Positions 33,336 to 41,418 of a stretch of DNA of 64,000 nucleotides are shown here, piece by piece. The stretch is from RPRB01 sp035501615 (GTDB taxonomy: Bacteria; Myxococcota; Myxococcia; Myxococcales; Myxococcaceae). The stretch is from contig DATJVY010000078.1 in assembly GCA_035501615.1 (NCBI GenBank), positions 62,001-126,000 on the forward strand, given 5' to 3'. The notes under the pieces were generated by a model. It ran no database searches, was not told where the DNA came from, and saw only the letters and a program-made list of their open reading frames with translations. How positions within the stretch are numbered: position 1 is the stretch's first letter; each line of letters starts with the position of its first letter. Both the position numbers and the translations under genes were made by a program.

Positions 33336-33857
33336 ATGCGACCGTGGAAGGTGGTGGGTGCGTGGGCGTTCGCGCTGGCGGGCTGCATGAGGCCCGCCCC
33401 GGGCACCCCGGACGCCGGTCCGGTCGCGGTGGCCATCGACGCCGGACCGGTGGTCCCCTGGGCGCTCGACCTGGTGCTGGAGCTGGAGGACGGGGGAACC
33501 GAGCGGCACGCGCTGCTCGGCCTCGAGACACCGGTGGCCACGCCGGCCCGGCAGCTCCGGGTCGACAGCAACCGGGCGCTCCACAACGTGCGCATCCGGG
33601 TGATGGACGAGTCCGACCGGGCGCTCGCCTCGGATGACGTGCCCGAGGAGAGCCCGGGCGCGCTCCACTACCACATCGCGCTCCGTGCGCCGCTCGAGCC
33701 CGGACACCGGTACGCGGTGCTGGTGGACGCACAGTCCGGCGCGACCTTCGACGACGGCACCGGGAAGGAGATCCCGGAGCAGCGGCTCGAGTTCCAGACC
33801 GGAGGAGAGCGCGCGCGGCCGAAGCCCCCTCCCCCACGGAAGAAGCGCCGGCACTGA
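33336..33857 (+). CDS. Hypothetical lipoprotein
   Basis: A 173-residue predicted lipoprotein with lipobox LAGC (Cys17). The mature part begins with a short proline/aspartate/alanine-rich linker, then about 110 residues of beta-rich sequence with alternating hydrophobic residues (ALDLVLELEDGG, ALHNVRIRVMDE, HYHIALRAPLE, GHRYAVLVDAQ), suggesting an immunoglobulin-like or jelly-roll sandwich. The tail is basic and proline-rich (RPKPPPPRKKRRH), possibly binding anionic surfaces. No family is recognised. The stop codon lies inside the first copy of a 23-base direct repeat (33854-33936). Divergent from the metallo-beta-lactamase-fold gene. Confidence 0.65.
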   Translation: MRPWKVVGAWAFALAGCMRPAPGTPDAGPVAVAIDAGPVVPWALDLVLELEDGGTERHALLGLETPVATPARQLRVDSNRALHNVRIRVMDESDRALASDDVPEESPGALHYHIALRAPLEPGHRYAVLVDAQSGATFDDGTGKEIPEQRLEFQTGGERARPKPPPPRKKRRH

Positions 33858-33936
33858 GCAAGGACGCTGGCGCGCCTTGCGCGCTTCCACCGGCGTCCCC
33901 CTGGTGCGGGGGGCTGAGCAAGGACGCTGGCGCGCC
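33854..33936. repeat. Two direct 23-base repeats in a convergent gap
   Basis: The 23-base sequence starting CTGAGCAAGGACGCTGGCGC occurs at 33854-33876 and, identically, at 33914-33936, exactly 60 bases apart. The first copy supplies the lipoprotein's TGA stop. Each copy continues into GCGCGC-rich sequence that can fold (GCGCGCC-TT-GCGCGC type). The gap separates two converging genes, so it may be a duplicated bidirectional terminator or a piece of a dispersed repeat family. Confidence 0.7.
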
Positions 33937-33950
33937 CCGCGCGCGTGCAG

Positions 33951-35069
33951 TCAGCGGCTGTACGCCTTCGGATCGGCGACGAACCGGTCGCGGCAGCGCT
34001 CGGAGCAGAAGTAGATGGTGTGGCCGTCGTGGCTGACGTGTGGGGTGTCCGGTCCGGCGTGGACCTGCATCCCGCAGACCGGATCCACCGCCGCGCCCTG
34101 GGCCGCGAGCGAGGGCCCCGGCGCTCCGGGCGATGCCTTCCAGCCGCCGAGCAGCTGGAGCAGCGACTCGAGCTGGGCCTCCGAGAGCTGGCCGCGGTAG
34201 CTCGGCATCGACGGTGGATAGGTGGCGACCACCTTCGACGCGGGGTCGAGGATGGACTCGCGCAGGTACGCCGCGTCCGCGGTGACCGTCCGGCCGTCGG
34301 CGAGCATGACCGTGCGACCGGCGAGGCCCGCGAGCGACGGGGCGATGGCCGGAACGTCGTGGCATCCGGCGCAGCCGAGCCGGCGATAGAGGAGCGCGCC
34401 GTCGCTCGTCGCCTCCGCGGGTGGCCGGCTGGGGGCGCCGCCCAGCTCCGCGAGGAGCCGCCGGGCGTCGGGGACGAGCTGGGCGAACGACTCGCCGTCC
34501 GTGGCGTAGACCCCGCGCACCTTCCCCTCGCCGTCGACCAGGAACATCTCGGCGCTGTGGAGCGTGGCGTCCGGATCCGGCTGGCGCTCGACGAAGGTCT
34601 TCATCCCCCTCGTCAGCGCGGCGAGCGACTCCTCGGTGTTGGCGAGGAGCGTCCACCGGGTCTCGTCCGGCGCCCACCGCGCGCGGTAGGTCCGGAGCGC
34701 CTCGGGCGTGTCGCGCTCGGGGTCCACCGAGAAGCTGACGAAGCGGAGCCGCGGGTCCGCGATGGCCCGCTGGACCTGGACCATCTTGGCCGAGAGGACC
34801 GGACAGACGCTCCGGCAGCTGGTGAAGAGGAAGTCGGCGATCCACACCGAGCCCCGGAGCTCCTCCGCCGTCCGGGGATGCCCGTCCTGGTCGACGAGCC
34901 GGAACGGCGGCACCGGCCAGAGCGTGGGGAGGGGCTGCCCGGTGTCGCGGGCGAGCCGGTGCGCGGGCCGGGGCGAGGGCTCCGAGCCCAGCCAGCGGAC
35001 GACGAGCTCGATGGACAGCACCGCGAGCCCGGCGGCGAGGGTGGCGAGGAGGAGGATGCGGCGTGGCAT
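33951..35069 (-). CDS. SCO1/SenC - cytochrome c - YHS domain fusion protein
   Basis: A 372-residue protein joining three modules. A membrane anchor (about 5-25) is followed by a SCO1/SenC thioredoxin-like domain (50-210) with the copper ligands Cys85 and Cys89 in TSCRSVCP and His171. Then comes a mono-haem cytochrome c domain: CAGCH (233-237), Met288 as candidate axial ligand. A C-terminal YHS domain (328-372) has DPVCGMQV and YFCSERCRDRF, with Cys332, Cys355 and Cys359. SCO proteins deliver copper to the CuA site of cytochrome oxidase; YHS domains occur in copper-handling proteins. I infer a periplasmic copper and electron-handling protein of oxidase assembly. The ATG at 35069 starts the anchor. 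No oxidase genes are adjacent. Confidence 0.85.
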   Translation of the reverse strand: MPRRILLLATLAAGLAVLSIELVVRWLGSEPSPRPAHRLARDTGQPLPTLWPVPPFRLVDQDGHPRTAEELRGSVWIADFLFTSCRSVCPVLSAKMVQVQRAIADPRLRFVSFSVDPERDTPEALRTYRARWAPDETRWTLLANTEESLAALTRGMKTFVERQPDPDATLHSAEMFLVDGEGKVRGVYATDGESFAQLVPDARRLLAELGGAPSRPPAEATSDGALLYRRLGCAGCHDVPAIAPSLAGLAGRTVMLADGRTVTADAAYLRESILDPASKVVATYPPSMPSYRGQLSEAQLESLLQLLGGWKASPGAPGPSLAAQGAAVDPVCGMQVHAGPDTPHVSHDGHTIYFCSERCRDRFVADPKAYSR

Positions 35070-35189
35070 GCGGGCGGGCCCCTGGCCTACCTCAGCCGCG
35101 GGTCCGGGCGGAAGACGTGCGTCCCTCCGACGCACCTCGGACGGGCGGGCATGCTGCTTCTGCGGCCCATGAGGCCGGGTCGCTCCCCC

Positions 35190-35741
35190 TCAGCGCTGCG
35201 CGGGCGGCAGCAGCTCCGGCGGGATGGGGTGCGCCGCGTCCTCGGACTGCCAGACGACGCTCGCCACCCACCAGCGCTGTCCGTCGAAGTAGAGGTCGAG
35301 GCTGTTCACGCCACGGCTCCGCACGGGGTTTCCGGTGCCGACCAGCGTCTCGTAGGTCGAGTCGACGTGGACCATGTTCCCGTAGCGCCGGGTGGTGCGG
35401 GAGATCTCCCGCTCGACGAACCCCTTCTTCACCAGCGGCTCGGTCGCCTCGACGAACTCGGGATGCGTCCACACGGTCACCGCCGGGCGGCCGCTCGCGC
35501 CCGGGCCGAGCGCGACGAAGCGGATCCACGGCACGTAGAGCGTGCGGTCGCGGTCCCACTGCCGTGGCCCGTCGGGCGCGACGTTGGTCACCTCGTAGAA
35601 GGCACGCATGACGCCGTCGACCGAGCCGACGTCCTCCGACCGGGGAGCGAGGAGCTGGACCGCGGGGCCCGGGGCAGCGTCGGAGGTCGTGCTGGCGCAC
35701 GCCGTCAGAAGACCGAGAACCAGGAGCGAGATGGTGCGCAT
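35190..35741 (-). CDS. Hypothetical NTF2-like lipoprotein
   Basis: A 183-residue predicted lipoprotein with lipobox LTAC (Cys15). After a short linker the sequence fits the NTF2/SnoaL-like fold: an N-terminal helix VDGVMRAFYEVTN, then curved-sheet strands (TLYVPWIRFVALG, NMVHVDSTYETLVG, LDLYFDGQRWWVASVVWQS). The last two strands, with W-W-ASVVWQ, are the usual fold ending. Family members bind small molecules or act as enzymes; no catalytic set is identified. A TACTCT element (minus strand, 35746-35751) sits 4 bases before the ATG, suggesting its own leaderless transcript although it follows the exonuclease by 39 bases on the same strand. Confidence 0.65.
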   Translation of the reverse strand: MRTISLLVLGLLTACASTTSDAAPGPAVQLLAPRSEDVGSVDGVMRAFYEVTNVAPDGPRQWDRDRTLYVPWIRFVALGPGASGRPAVTVWTHPEFVEATEPLVKKGFVEREISRTTRRYGNMVHVDSTYETLVGTGNPVRSRGVNSLDLYFDGQRWWVASVVWQSEDAAHPIPPELLPPAQR

Positions 35742-35745
35742 GGCC

Positions 35746-35751
35746 AGAGTA
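35746..35751 (-). promoter_or_regulatory. Candidate -10 hexamer of the NTF2-like lipoprotein gene
   Basis: TACTCT on the minus strand lies 4 bases before the ATG at 35741, with no room for a ribosome binding site. It fits a leaderless start separate from the upstream long operon. Confidence 0.3.
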
Positions 35752-35780
35752 TGGCCGGAAGAGGGAGCCCCTGGCGCACC

Positions 35781-36647
35781 TCAGGCCTCGAGCGCGCGCA
35801 CCGCGTCGGCCCGGGCGCGATCCGCGGCGCTGGGTTCGAGGTGGAGGAGGAGCCTGCTCAGGTCGTAGAGCACGCTACCCCGTTCCCAGGGTTGCACCCG
35901 GTCCGGCCAGTGGAGCCGCTCGGCGGCGCGGTTGAAGGCGTGGTCCGCCACGGCCCGGAGCTGGAAGGCGTCGTAGAGGTTGTACTCGACGAGGAACCGC
36001 AGCGCCTCGACGTCCCCGGTGGCGTGGTAGGCGCGCCAGAGGAGAACCGCGTCCATCCCGCTCCGTCCGCGCAGGTGAGCCGGCCGGGCGATGCCGACGT
36101 GGTCCTCGATCGACTTCAGCCCTCCACCGAGGCCGATGCGCCGGCAGAGCGGCTTGAGGTCCAGGTGCAGGACCGGCCGGGCGAGCCCGGGAAAGGCGTG
36201 GCGGAGCACCGGGAGGTCGAACGACGCCCCGTTGAAGGTCACCCAGACCCGGGAGGCTACGAGCCGCCCCGGAAGCGCGTCGAGGTTCCGTCCGTCGATG
36301 AACGTCGCCAGCCCCTCCGGATCGAGGCACCCGGCGACCGTGGGCCGCTGGCGCTCCCCCACCCCGTCGGCCTCGATGTCGATGCAGAGGGCCTCGTCGG
36401 CCACCCGGGGCCAGAGACGCCAGTGCACCCGCGCGGGAAGCGCAGCCACCGCCGTGGCCAGGTCGCCCCGGTCGAGCGCGGCCTCGACCCGGTCGATGGC
36501 GGCGAGGAGCTCGCCGTGGAGCGGCGCCCCGAGCTCTGCCGCCCCGGCGGCACGCACCGCCTCCCAGGTCTCGAGCCCCCGGGCCCAGAGGTCCTTCTCT
36601 CGCCACGGGCCGATGCCGGGGACGAGCTGCAGCGTGCGCCGGATCAC
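35781..36647 (-). CDS. DEDD-type (RNase H-like, YprB) exonuclease
   Basis: A 288-residue protein. The N-terminal 60 residues are helical and include a helix-hairpin-helix-like VPGIGPWREKDLW. The core (85-260) is the ribonuclease-H-like exonuclease fold of the YprB family: Exo I CIDIEADG (Asp90, Glu92), Exo II TFNGASFDLPVL (Asn139, Asp144), a central DLKPLCRRIGLGGGLKSIE and Exo III YNLYDAFQL. These carboxylates bind two metal ions for 3'-5' hydrolysis of DNA or RNA. Its ATG overlaps the mutT stop (ATGA), placing it at the end of the long rnc-era-der operon. A role in RNA or DNA quality control is inferred from motifs and context. Confidence 0.85.
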   Translation of the reverse strand: MIRRTLQLVPGIGPWREKDLWARGLETWEAVRAAGAAELGAPLHGELLAAIDRVEAALDRGDLATAVAALPARVHWRLWPRVADEALCIDIEADGVGERQRPTVAGCLDPEGLATFIDGRNLDALPGRLVASRVWVTFNGASFDLPVLRHAFPGLARPVLHLDLKPLCRRIGLGGGLKSIEDHVGIARPAHLRGRSGMDAVLLWRAYHATGDVEALRFLVEYNLYDAFQLRAVADHAFNRAAERLHWPDRVQPWERGSVLYDLSRLLLHLEPSAADRARADAVRALEA

Positions 36648-37057
36648 CCGCCCAGCCTGCCCCGCGGCTCCGACGCGAGCCGGCGGAGCAGGGGGAGGTC
36701 GGCCTCGCAGAACGGCATGGCCAGCATCTCCTCCGCCGAGGCCGCCCGCAGCGCATGGGCGCCGAGCGGCGCCGGGGTCCCCTCGCGGATCCGTGCGGCG
36801 TAGAGGTGGAGGTCGACGGTCAGGTCCTCGTAGGCATGACGGGCCTGGAATCGCTCGCTCCCCACCTCCAGGACCACCCCCAGCTCCTCGCGGGCCTCGC
36901 GCACGAGCGCCTCGGCGTCCGTCTCACCGGGCTCCACCTTTCCGCCGGGGAACTCCCAGAGCAGCCCCCGGCTCTTCCCGGGGAGCCGTTGCTGGACGAG
37001 GAAGCGGCCCGGGGCGGTCTCGATCAGCGCCGCCACCACCCGGACCTCGCGGCTCAC
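36644..37057 (-). CDS. mutT: NUDIX hydrolase, MutT-like
   Basis: A 137-residue NUDIX protein. The complete Nudix box G-x5-E-x7-REUxEExGU is visible from Gly38 to Gly60 (GGKVEPGETDAEALVREARE, then ELG). The WEFPGGK start and the length point to the MutT/8-oxo-dGTP pyrophosphohydrolase type, which removes oxidised guanine nucleotides and so prevents A:T to C:G changes. The GTG start overlaps the bamB stop (GTGA), and its own stop overlaps the exonuclease ATG, so translation is coupled on both sides. The substrate is inferred from the family and not read from specific residues. Confidence 0.88.
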   Translation of the reverse strand: MSREVRVVAALIETAPGRFLVQQRLPGKSRGLLWEFPGGKVEPGETDAEALVREAREELGVVLEVGSERFQARHAYEDLTVDLHLYAARIREGTPAPLGAHALRAASAEEMLAMPFCEADLPLLRRLASEPRGRLGG

Positions 37058-38199
37058 AGCGCTCCGGGCTGGGTGACGTGCAGGCCGTAGACGAAGCCGA
37101 GGTTGGACAGGACCAGCGCGTCCGGCCCGTAGACGCCGGGCGTGGCGGTCACCCCCTTCCCCGGATCGAACCGCCGCAGGATGCGCCCGGTCACCGGGTC
37201 GATGAAGAGGAGCGCCTTCCCGGTCGGGACCAGCAGGAGGCCCGAGGCGAACGCGGGCTGCTGCCCCGCCTTCTCGGTGAGCTGGGTGGTCCAGATGCCC
37301 CGCCCGGTCTCCGAGCTGTAGGCGGAGATGCGGTCCTCGCCCGCGGCGAAGACGACGTTGCCCCGGACCAGGACGTAGGCCAGCCCCGTTGCGCCGCTTT
37401 GCCACACCGTGTCCCCGGTCTTGGGGTCGAGGGCGAAGATCCCGTCCTTGTACGAGGCGACGATCAGGTGTCCCGCGGCGTCGAAGCCAGGGGTGCTGCT
37501 CACGTCGATGAACTGCGTGCCGGTGGAGAGCACCCGATCCCAGAGCGCGCCCCCGGTCTTCGCGTCGAGCGCCGCGGCGTGCCCGTCGGAGAAGCCGAGG
37601 TAGGCTACCCCGTCGCGGAAGACCGGGGTGCTCGCCCCGCGGAGGATGAAGCCGACCGGCGGCGTGCGCCGGTACTGCCAGGCCCACTTCCCGTCGGCGG
37701 CGTCGACGGCGTACAGCGTCGCCGACTGGGACGCCACCAGCACCCGGTCGCTGCCCAGCACCGGGACGGTGACCAGCTCCTCGCCGCAGTCGTAGCTCCA
37801 GAGCACGGCGCCGGTGTCCGCCTTGATGGCCCGGAGCACCCCGTCCCCGCCGGGGGCGTAGACCACCCCGTCGTGGATCAGCACGCCGGCGAAGAACGGC
37901 TGGGGCGTATCCACCCTCCACCGCGTCTTGCCCTCGATGCTCACACTCCTGAGGATGCCGTCGCGGGTACCGACCACCACCCGGCCCGACGCGGGATCGA
38001 CCGCCGGGGTCGCGAACTCGCGGGGGACGAACTCCATCGTGTTGCTCTCGACCAGGGCGTGCCAGTAGTCGACGGTGAAGACCGCCAGCGGCGCTCCCGG
38101 GGAGCTGGAGAACGGGTCGGCCAGCACCGGCGCCCGTCCCCGCGAGACGCAGCCGCCGAGGAGCCCGAGGGCGAGGACGAGGACGGTGCGGCGGCTCAT
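37054..38199 (-). CDS. bamB: Outer-membrane assembly lipoprotein BamB-like (PQQ beta-propeller)
   Basis: A 381-residue lipoprotein: lipobox LGGC (Cys16) and then an eight-bladed beta-propeller of PQQ-like repeats. Repeated elements such as GRVVVGTRDGILRSVSIEGK, GVVYAPGGDGVLRAIKADTG, RVLVASQSATLYAVDAADGK and GHLIVASYKDGIFALDPKTG each end in a short 'x-x-G-x-x-x-W' strand. BamB helps BamA insert outer-membrane proteins. The identification rests strongly on context: the upstream YfgM-like TPR gene and der match the E. coli yfgM-bamB-der order. Start and stop overlap its neighbours by 4 bases each. Confidence 0.88.
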   Translation of the reverse strand: MSRRTVLVLALGLLGGCVSRGRAPVLADPFSSSPGAPLAVFTVDYWHALVESNTMEFVPREFATPAVDPASGRVVVGTRDGILRSVSIEGKTRWRVDTPQPFFAGVLIHDGVVYAPGGDGVLRAIKADTGAVLWSYDCGEELVTVPVLGSDRVLVASQSATLYAVDAADGKWAWQYRRTPPVGFILRGASTPVFRDGVAYLGFSDGHAAALDAKTGGALWDRVLSTGTQFIDVSSTPGFDAAGHLIVASYKDGIFALDPKTGDTVWQSGATGLAYVLVRGNVVFAAGEDRISAYSSETGRGIWTTQLTEKAGQQPAFASGLLLVPTGKALLFIDPVTGRILRRFDPGKGVTATPGVYGPDALVLSNLGFVYGLHVTQPGAL

Positions 38200-38972
38200 C
38201 CGGCGTCCGGCTTCGGGGCGACGGTGGCCTTGAACCCCTCGGACTCCAGGACGGAGAGCCGCTCCTGAGCGAGACGGGCCGCGGGGGTGCCGGGATTGGC
38301 AGCCGCGAGCTCGGCGAAGGCCTGGGCCGCGTCCTGCTTCTTGCCCATCAGGACCAGGATGCGGGCGCGGTGGAAGGCTCCCATCCCGGCCTCGAAGCCG
38401 GAGCTCTCCTCGTGCGACATCCGCTCGTAGGCGTCGAGCGCCTGGGGCAGGTCTCCCTTGGCCTCGCGGGCGTGGCCCAGGCCGTCCAGCGCGCTCACCC
38501 GGAGCGGCTCGGTCGTCGGGGTGTCTCGCAGGTAGGTCTCGTAGTGGCCGATGGCCGCGTCGAGCTGACCGAGCCGGATCTCGGTGGCGGCGAGCGGCAG
38601 CGCGGCGGTCGCCGCGGCGCGCGTCCCGGGGAAGCCGCTCAGCACCCCGGAGAGGGCTGCCACCGCGGCCTGGTCGCGCTCCTGCTCGGACTTGAAGGGA
38701 GGCGGATCCTCGGTGGACCCCGCGGGGAGGTCGGCCTGGATGGGGCGGGAGAGCACGCCGATCGCCGCGCCGAGGGCAGTCCGCGCCCTGGCCTCCCGGC
38801 GGTCGGAGAGGGTCCGGGCCAGCGTGATGCCGAACCCGACCACGATGACCGCCACCACCGCCCCGAGCACCAGCGTCTTGCGGGTGGAGATCCAGCTCCG
38901 GGCCTCGAGCCCCGCCCGCTGGAACGCGTCCGGCGCGCGGAGCTCCCGTCGACTCATCCGATCCTGTGCCAC
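38196..38972 (-). CDS. yfgM: YfgM-like membrane-anchored TPR protein
   Basis: A 258-residue protein with an N-terminal cytoplasmic stretch, one transmembrane helix (about 34-53) and a periplasmic part made of TPR-like helices (ALPLAATEIRLGQLDAAIGHYE, LDGLGHAREAKGDLPQALDAYE, AGMGAFHRARILVLMGKKQDAA). E. coli YfgM is a periplasmic chaperone subunit associated with SecYEG. The gene lies between der and bamB, as in E. coli, supporting the assignment despite low sequence signal. The ATG start follows 72 bases after der; the stop overlaps the bamB ATG. Confidence 0.75.
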   Translation of the reverse strand: MAQDRMSRRELRAPDAFQRAGLEARSWISTRKTLVLGAVVAVIVVGFGITLARTLSDRREARARTALGAAIGVLSRPIQADLPAGSTEDPPPFKSEQERDQAAVAALSGVLSGFPGTRAAATAALPLAATEIRLGQLDAAIGHYETYLRDTPTTEPLRVSALDGLGHAREAKGDLPQALDAYERMSHEESSGFEAGMGAFHRARILVLMGKKQDAAQAFAELAAANPGTPAARLAQERLSVLESEGFKATVAPKPDAG

Positions 38973-39044
38973 GTGGGTTTCCTGGTGTCCTTCTTGCTAG
39001 GGGCCCGGAAAGGGCGCGCACTGTAGAGATGCGCTCGTGGGACG

Positions 39045-40415
39045 TCAACGACGGGCGCGGGGGCGCTTGCGGGCCACCCGCTTCGCCCGCCCCGGCTTTT
39101 CGCGGAAGAACAGCTGGACGGGCACGCGCAGTCCGAACGTCTCGCGAAGCCGGTTGGAGAGGTAGCGCTTGTAGGCCTCGGGCACCTTCTCCGGACGATT
39201 GGTGGTGACGGCGAAGGCGGGCGGCGCCGTCCCCACCTGGGCGATGTAGTACAGCCGCAGCGGCCGCCCGTCGACGATGGGGGCCGGGTGCGCGTCCACC
39301 ACCTCGGCGAGGAGCCGGTTCAGCGCGGGCGTGGGAATCCGCAGCCGGAAGGTGTCCTGCAGCTCCGCGGCGAGGTCGAGCACCTTCTCCACCTTCGCGC
39401 CGGTGAGCGCGCTGACGAAGACGATGGGCGCGTACGCGACGAACTTCAGCGTCCACTTCAGCTCCTCGCGGGTCCGCTTCTCGGTCCGGGGGTCCTTCTC
39501 CACCAGGTCCCACTTGTTGACGACGACGAGGAGCGCCCGGGCCCGCTCGGCGACCAGCCCCGCGAGACGGGCGTCCTGGTCCACCCCGGGCTCGGTCCCG
39601 TCGAGCACGAGGACCGCGACGTCGGCCCGCTCCATGCTCCGGAGCGCGGCGAGGACGCCGAGCTTCTCCACGCCCTCCCCCACCGCCTTCCGCCGCCGGA
39701 TGCCCGCAGTGTCGGTGAGGACGAAGCGGCGGCCGCCGTGCACGAGCGTGGTGTCGATCGGGTCGCGGGTGGTGCCAGGCTCGGGGCTGCTGACCACCCG
39801 CTCCTCGTGGACGATGGCGTTGAGCAGCGTGCTCTTCCCCACGTTGGGCCGGCCGAGGATGGTGAGCCGGACCGGCGGAGGCTCCTCGGGCGGCGGCTCG
39901 CCCGCGGCTTCTCCCGGAGGCGGGAGCCGGGCCACCACGGCATCGAGGAGAGAACCCAGACCGAGCGCGTGCTCGGCCGAGACGCCGAACACCTCGGGGA
40001 TGCCCAGCCGGTAGAAGTCCGCGGTGCCGGTCTCGGCGATCGCTGGCGTGTCGAGCTTGTTCACCACCAGGAGCAGCGGCTTTCCGGTGCGGCGGAGCGC
40101 CCGGGCGAGCGACTCGTCCGCGGCCATCGGGCCCGAGCGACCATCCACGACCATGAGGAGGACGTCGGCCTCGGCGGCCGCGAGCTCGGCCTGGGCCCGC
40201 ACCTGGGCGGCGAGCCCGCTCTTCTCGTCGGGGACGAAGCCCCCGGTGTCCACCAGCGCGAGCGGCCGGCCCTGCCACTCGGCGTCGGTGTAGTGCCGGT
40301 CGCGGGTGACGCCGGGCACGTCCTGGACGAGCGCCAGTCGCCGGCCGGCGAGGCGATTGAAGAGCGTGCTCTTCCCCACGTTGGGGCGGCCGAGGATGGC
40401 GACCAGCGGCCTCAC
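39045..40415 (-). CDS. der: Ribosome-assembly GTPase Der (EngA)
   Basis: A 456-residue GTPase with the double-G architecture unique to Der/EngA. The first G domain has GRPNVGKST at 9-17, DTGGF (G3) and NKLD (G4); the second has GRPNVGKST at about 190 with DTAGI and NKWD. A KH-like C-terminal domain follows, ending in a basic tail (ARKRPRARR). Der is essential for 50S subunit maturation. Its ATG overlaps the era stop by 4 bases (ATGA), so two ribosome-assembly GTPases are translated together. Length and all motifs are standard. Confidence 0.97.
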   Translation of the reverse strand: MRPLVAILGRPNVGKSTLFNRLAGRRLALVQDVPGVTRDRHYTDAEWQGRPLALVDTGGFVPDEKSGLAAQVRAQAELAAAEADVLLMVVDGRSGPMAADESLARALRRTGKPLLLVVNKLDTPAIAETGTADFYRLGIPEVFGVSAEHALGLGSLLDAVVARLPPPGEAAGEPPPEEPPPVRLTILGRPNVGKSTLLNAIVHEERVVSSPEPGTTRDPIDTTLVHGGRRFVLTDTAGIRRRKAVGEGVEKLGVLAALRSMERADVAVLVLDGTEPGVDQDARLAGLVAERARALLVVVNKWDLVEKDPRTEKRTREELKWTLKFVAYAPIVFVSALTGAKVEKVLDLAAELQDTFRLRIPTPALNRLLAEVVDAHPAPIVDGRPLRLYYIAQVGTAPPAFAVTTNRPEKVPEAYKRYLSNRLRETFGLRVPVQLFFREKPGRAKRVARKRPRARR

Positions 40416-41356
40416 CGGAGCCCCACCCGGCGCAGCCCGCGGTCGGTCTCGGTCCAGCGGGGCTCCACCTTCACGCGCAGGTCGAGGTAGACGTGCGTCC
40501 CCAGGAGGCGCTCCAGGGCCTTGCGGGCGTCGGTGCCGATGGTCTTGAGCATCGCCCCGCGCCGGCCGATGACGATGGCCTTCTGGCTCTCCCGCTCGAC
40601 GAAGAGCGTGGCATGCACGCGCACCAGCCCCTGGAGCCCTCCCGGGCGGCTGCCCGGGCGTGGGGCGCGCTCGCTCTCGTCGAAGGCGTCCACCACCACC
40701 GCCGCCGAGTGAGGAACCTCCTGCCGGCAGTGGCGCAGCACCTGCTCGCGGATGAGCTCGGCCGCGAGACCGACCTCCTGCTGGTCGGTGAACGTCTCCG
40801 GGTCGAAGAGCGGCGGGCCCTCGGGCAGCCTGGCCAGCGTCGCCCGGATCAGCTCCTCCATCCCGTCCCCGGTGAGCGCCGACACGAGGAGCACCTCGGC
40901 GAACGGCCGCAGTGCCTCCAGCGCCGCGACGAAGGGCAGGAGCAGCGGCTTCGGGACCGTGTCGACCTTGTTCACCACCAGGAGGACGGGCTTCCTCACC
41001 GTGGCCAGCCGGTCGATGATGGCCCGCACGCCGGGGGTGACCTCGGGCGTCTTCCCGTCCGGTCCCAGCGCGGGCTCGACCAGGAGCAGGGCCACGTCCA
41101 CGTCGTCGAGCGCGGAGGTGGCGGCCTCGACCATCGCCCGGTTGAGCGCGCCCTTCGCGTCGTGGATGCCGGGGGTGTCCACGAACGCCACCTGGCCCTC
41201 GGGGCGCGTGAGGATGCCGGTGATGCGGGTCCGGGTTGTCTGAGGCTTCGGCGAGACGATGGCGATCTTCTCCCCCACCAGCCGGTTGAGGAGCGTGCTC
41301 TTCCCCACGTTGGGGCGGCCGACGATCGCGGCGAATCCGGAGTGCGTGGTGGACAT
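40412..41356 (-). CDS. era: GTPase Era
   Basis: A 314-residue Era protein. G1 GRPNVGKSTLLN at 13-24, the Era-specific KPQTTRTRITGI switch I, G3 DTPGIHDAKGALN, G4 NKVD, and a C-terminal KH domain (VFVERESQKAIVIGRRGAMLK region, then LGTHVYLDLRVKVEPRW). Era binds the 3' end of 16S rRNA and assists 30S assembly. It lies downstream of rnc (with two cyclophilin genes in between) and overlaps der, an arrangement matching the common rnc-era coupling. An arginine-rich insertion near residue 240 is modest. Confidence 0.97.
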   Translation of the reverse strand: MSTTHSGFAAIVGRPNVGKSTLLNRLVGEKIAIVSPKPQTTRTRITGILTRPEGQVAFVDTPGIHDAKGALNRAMVEAATSALDDVDVALLLVEPALGPDGKTPEVTPGVRAIIDRLATVRKPVLLVVNKVDTVPKPLLLPFVAALEALRPFAEVLLVSALTGDGMEELIRATLARLPEGPPLFDPETFTDQQEVGLAAELIREQVLRHCRQEVPHSAAVVVDAFDESERAPRPGSRPGGLQGLVRVHATLFVERESQKAIVIGRRGAMLKTIGTDARKALERLLGTHVYLDLRVKVEPRWTETDRGLRRVGLR

Positions 41357-41418
41357 CGGGGAGGTGGTCTGGAGGAGGGCCTGGCGGGCCTCCCCGGTGG
41401 ACGAAGGAGGGCGGCGCC

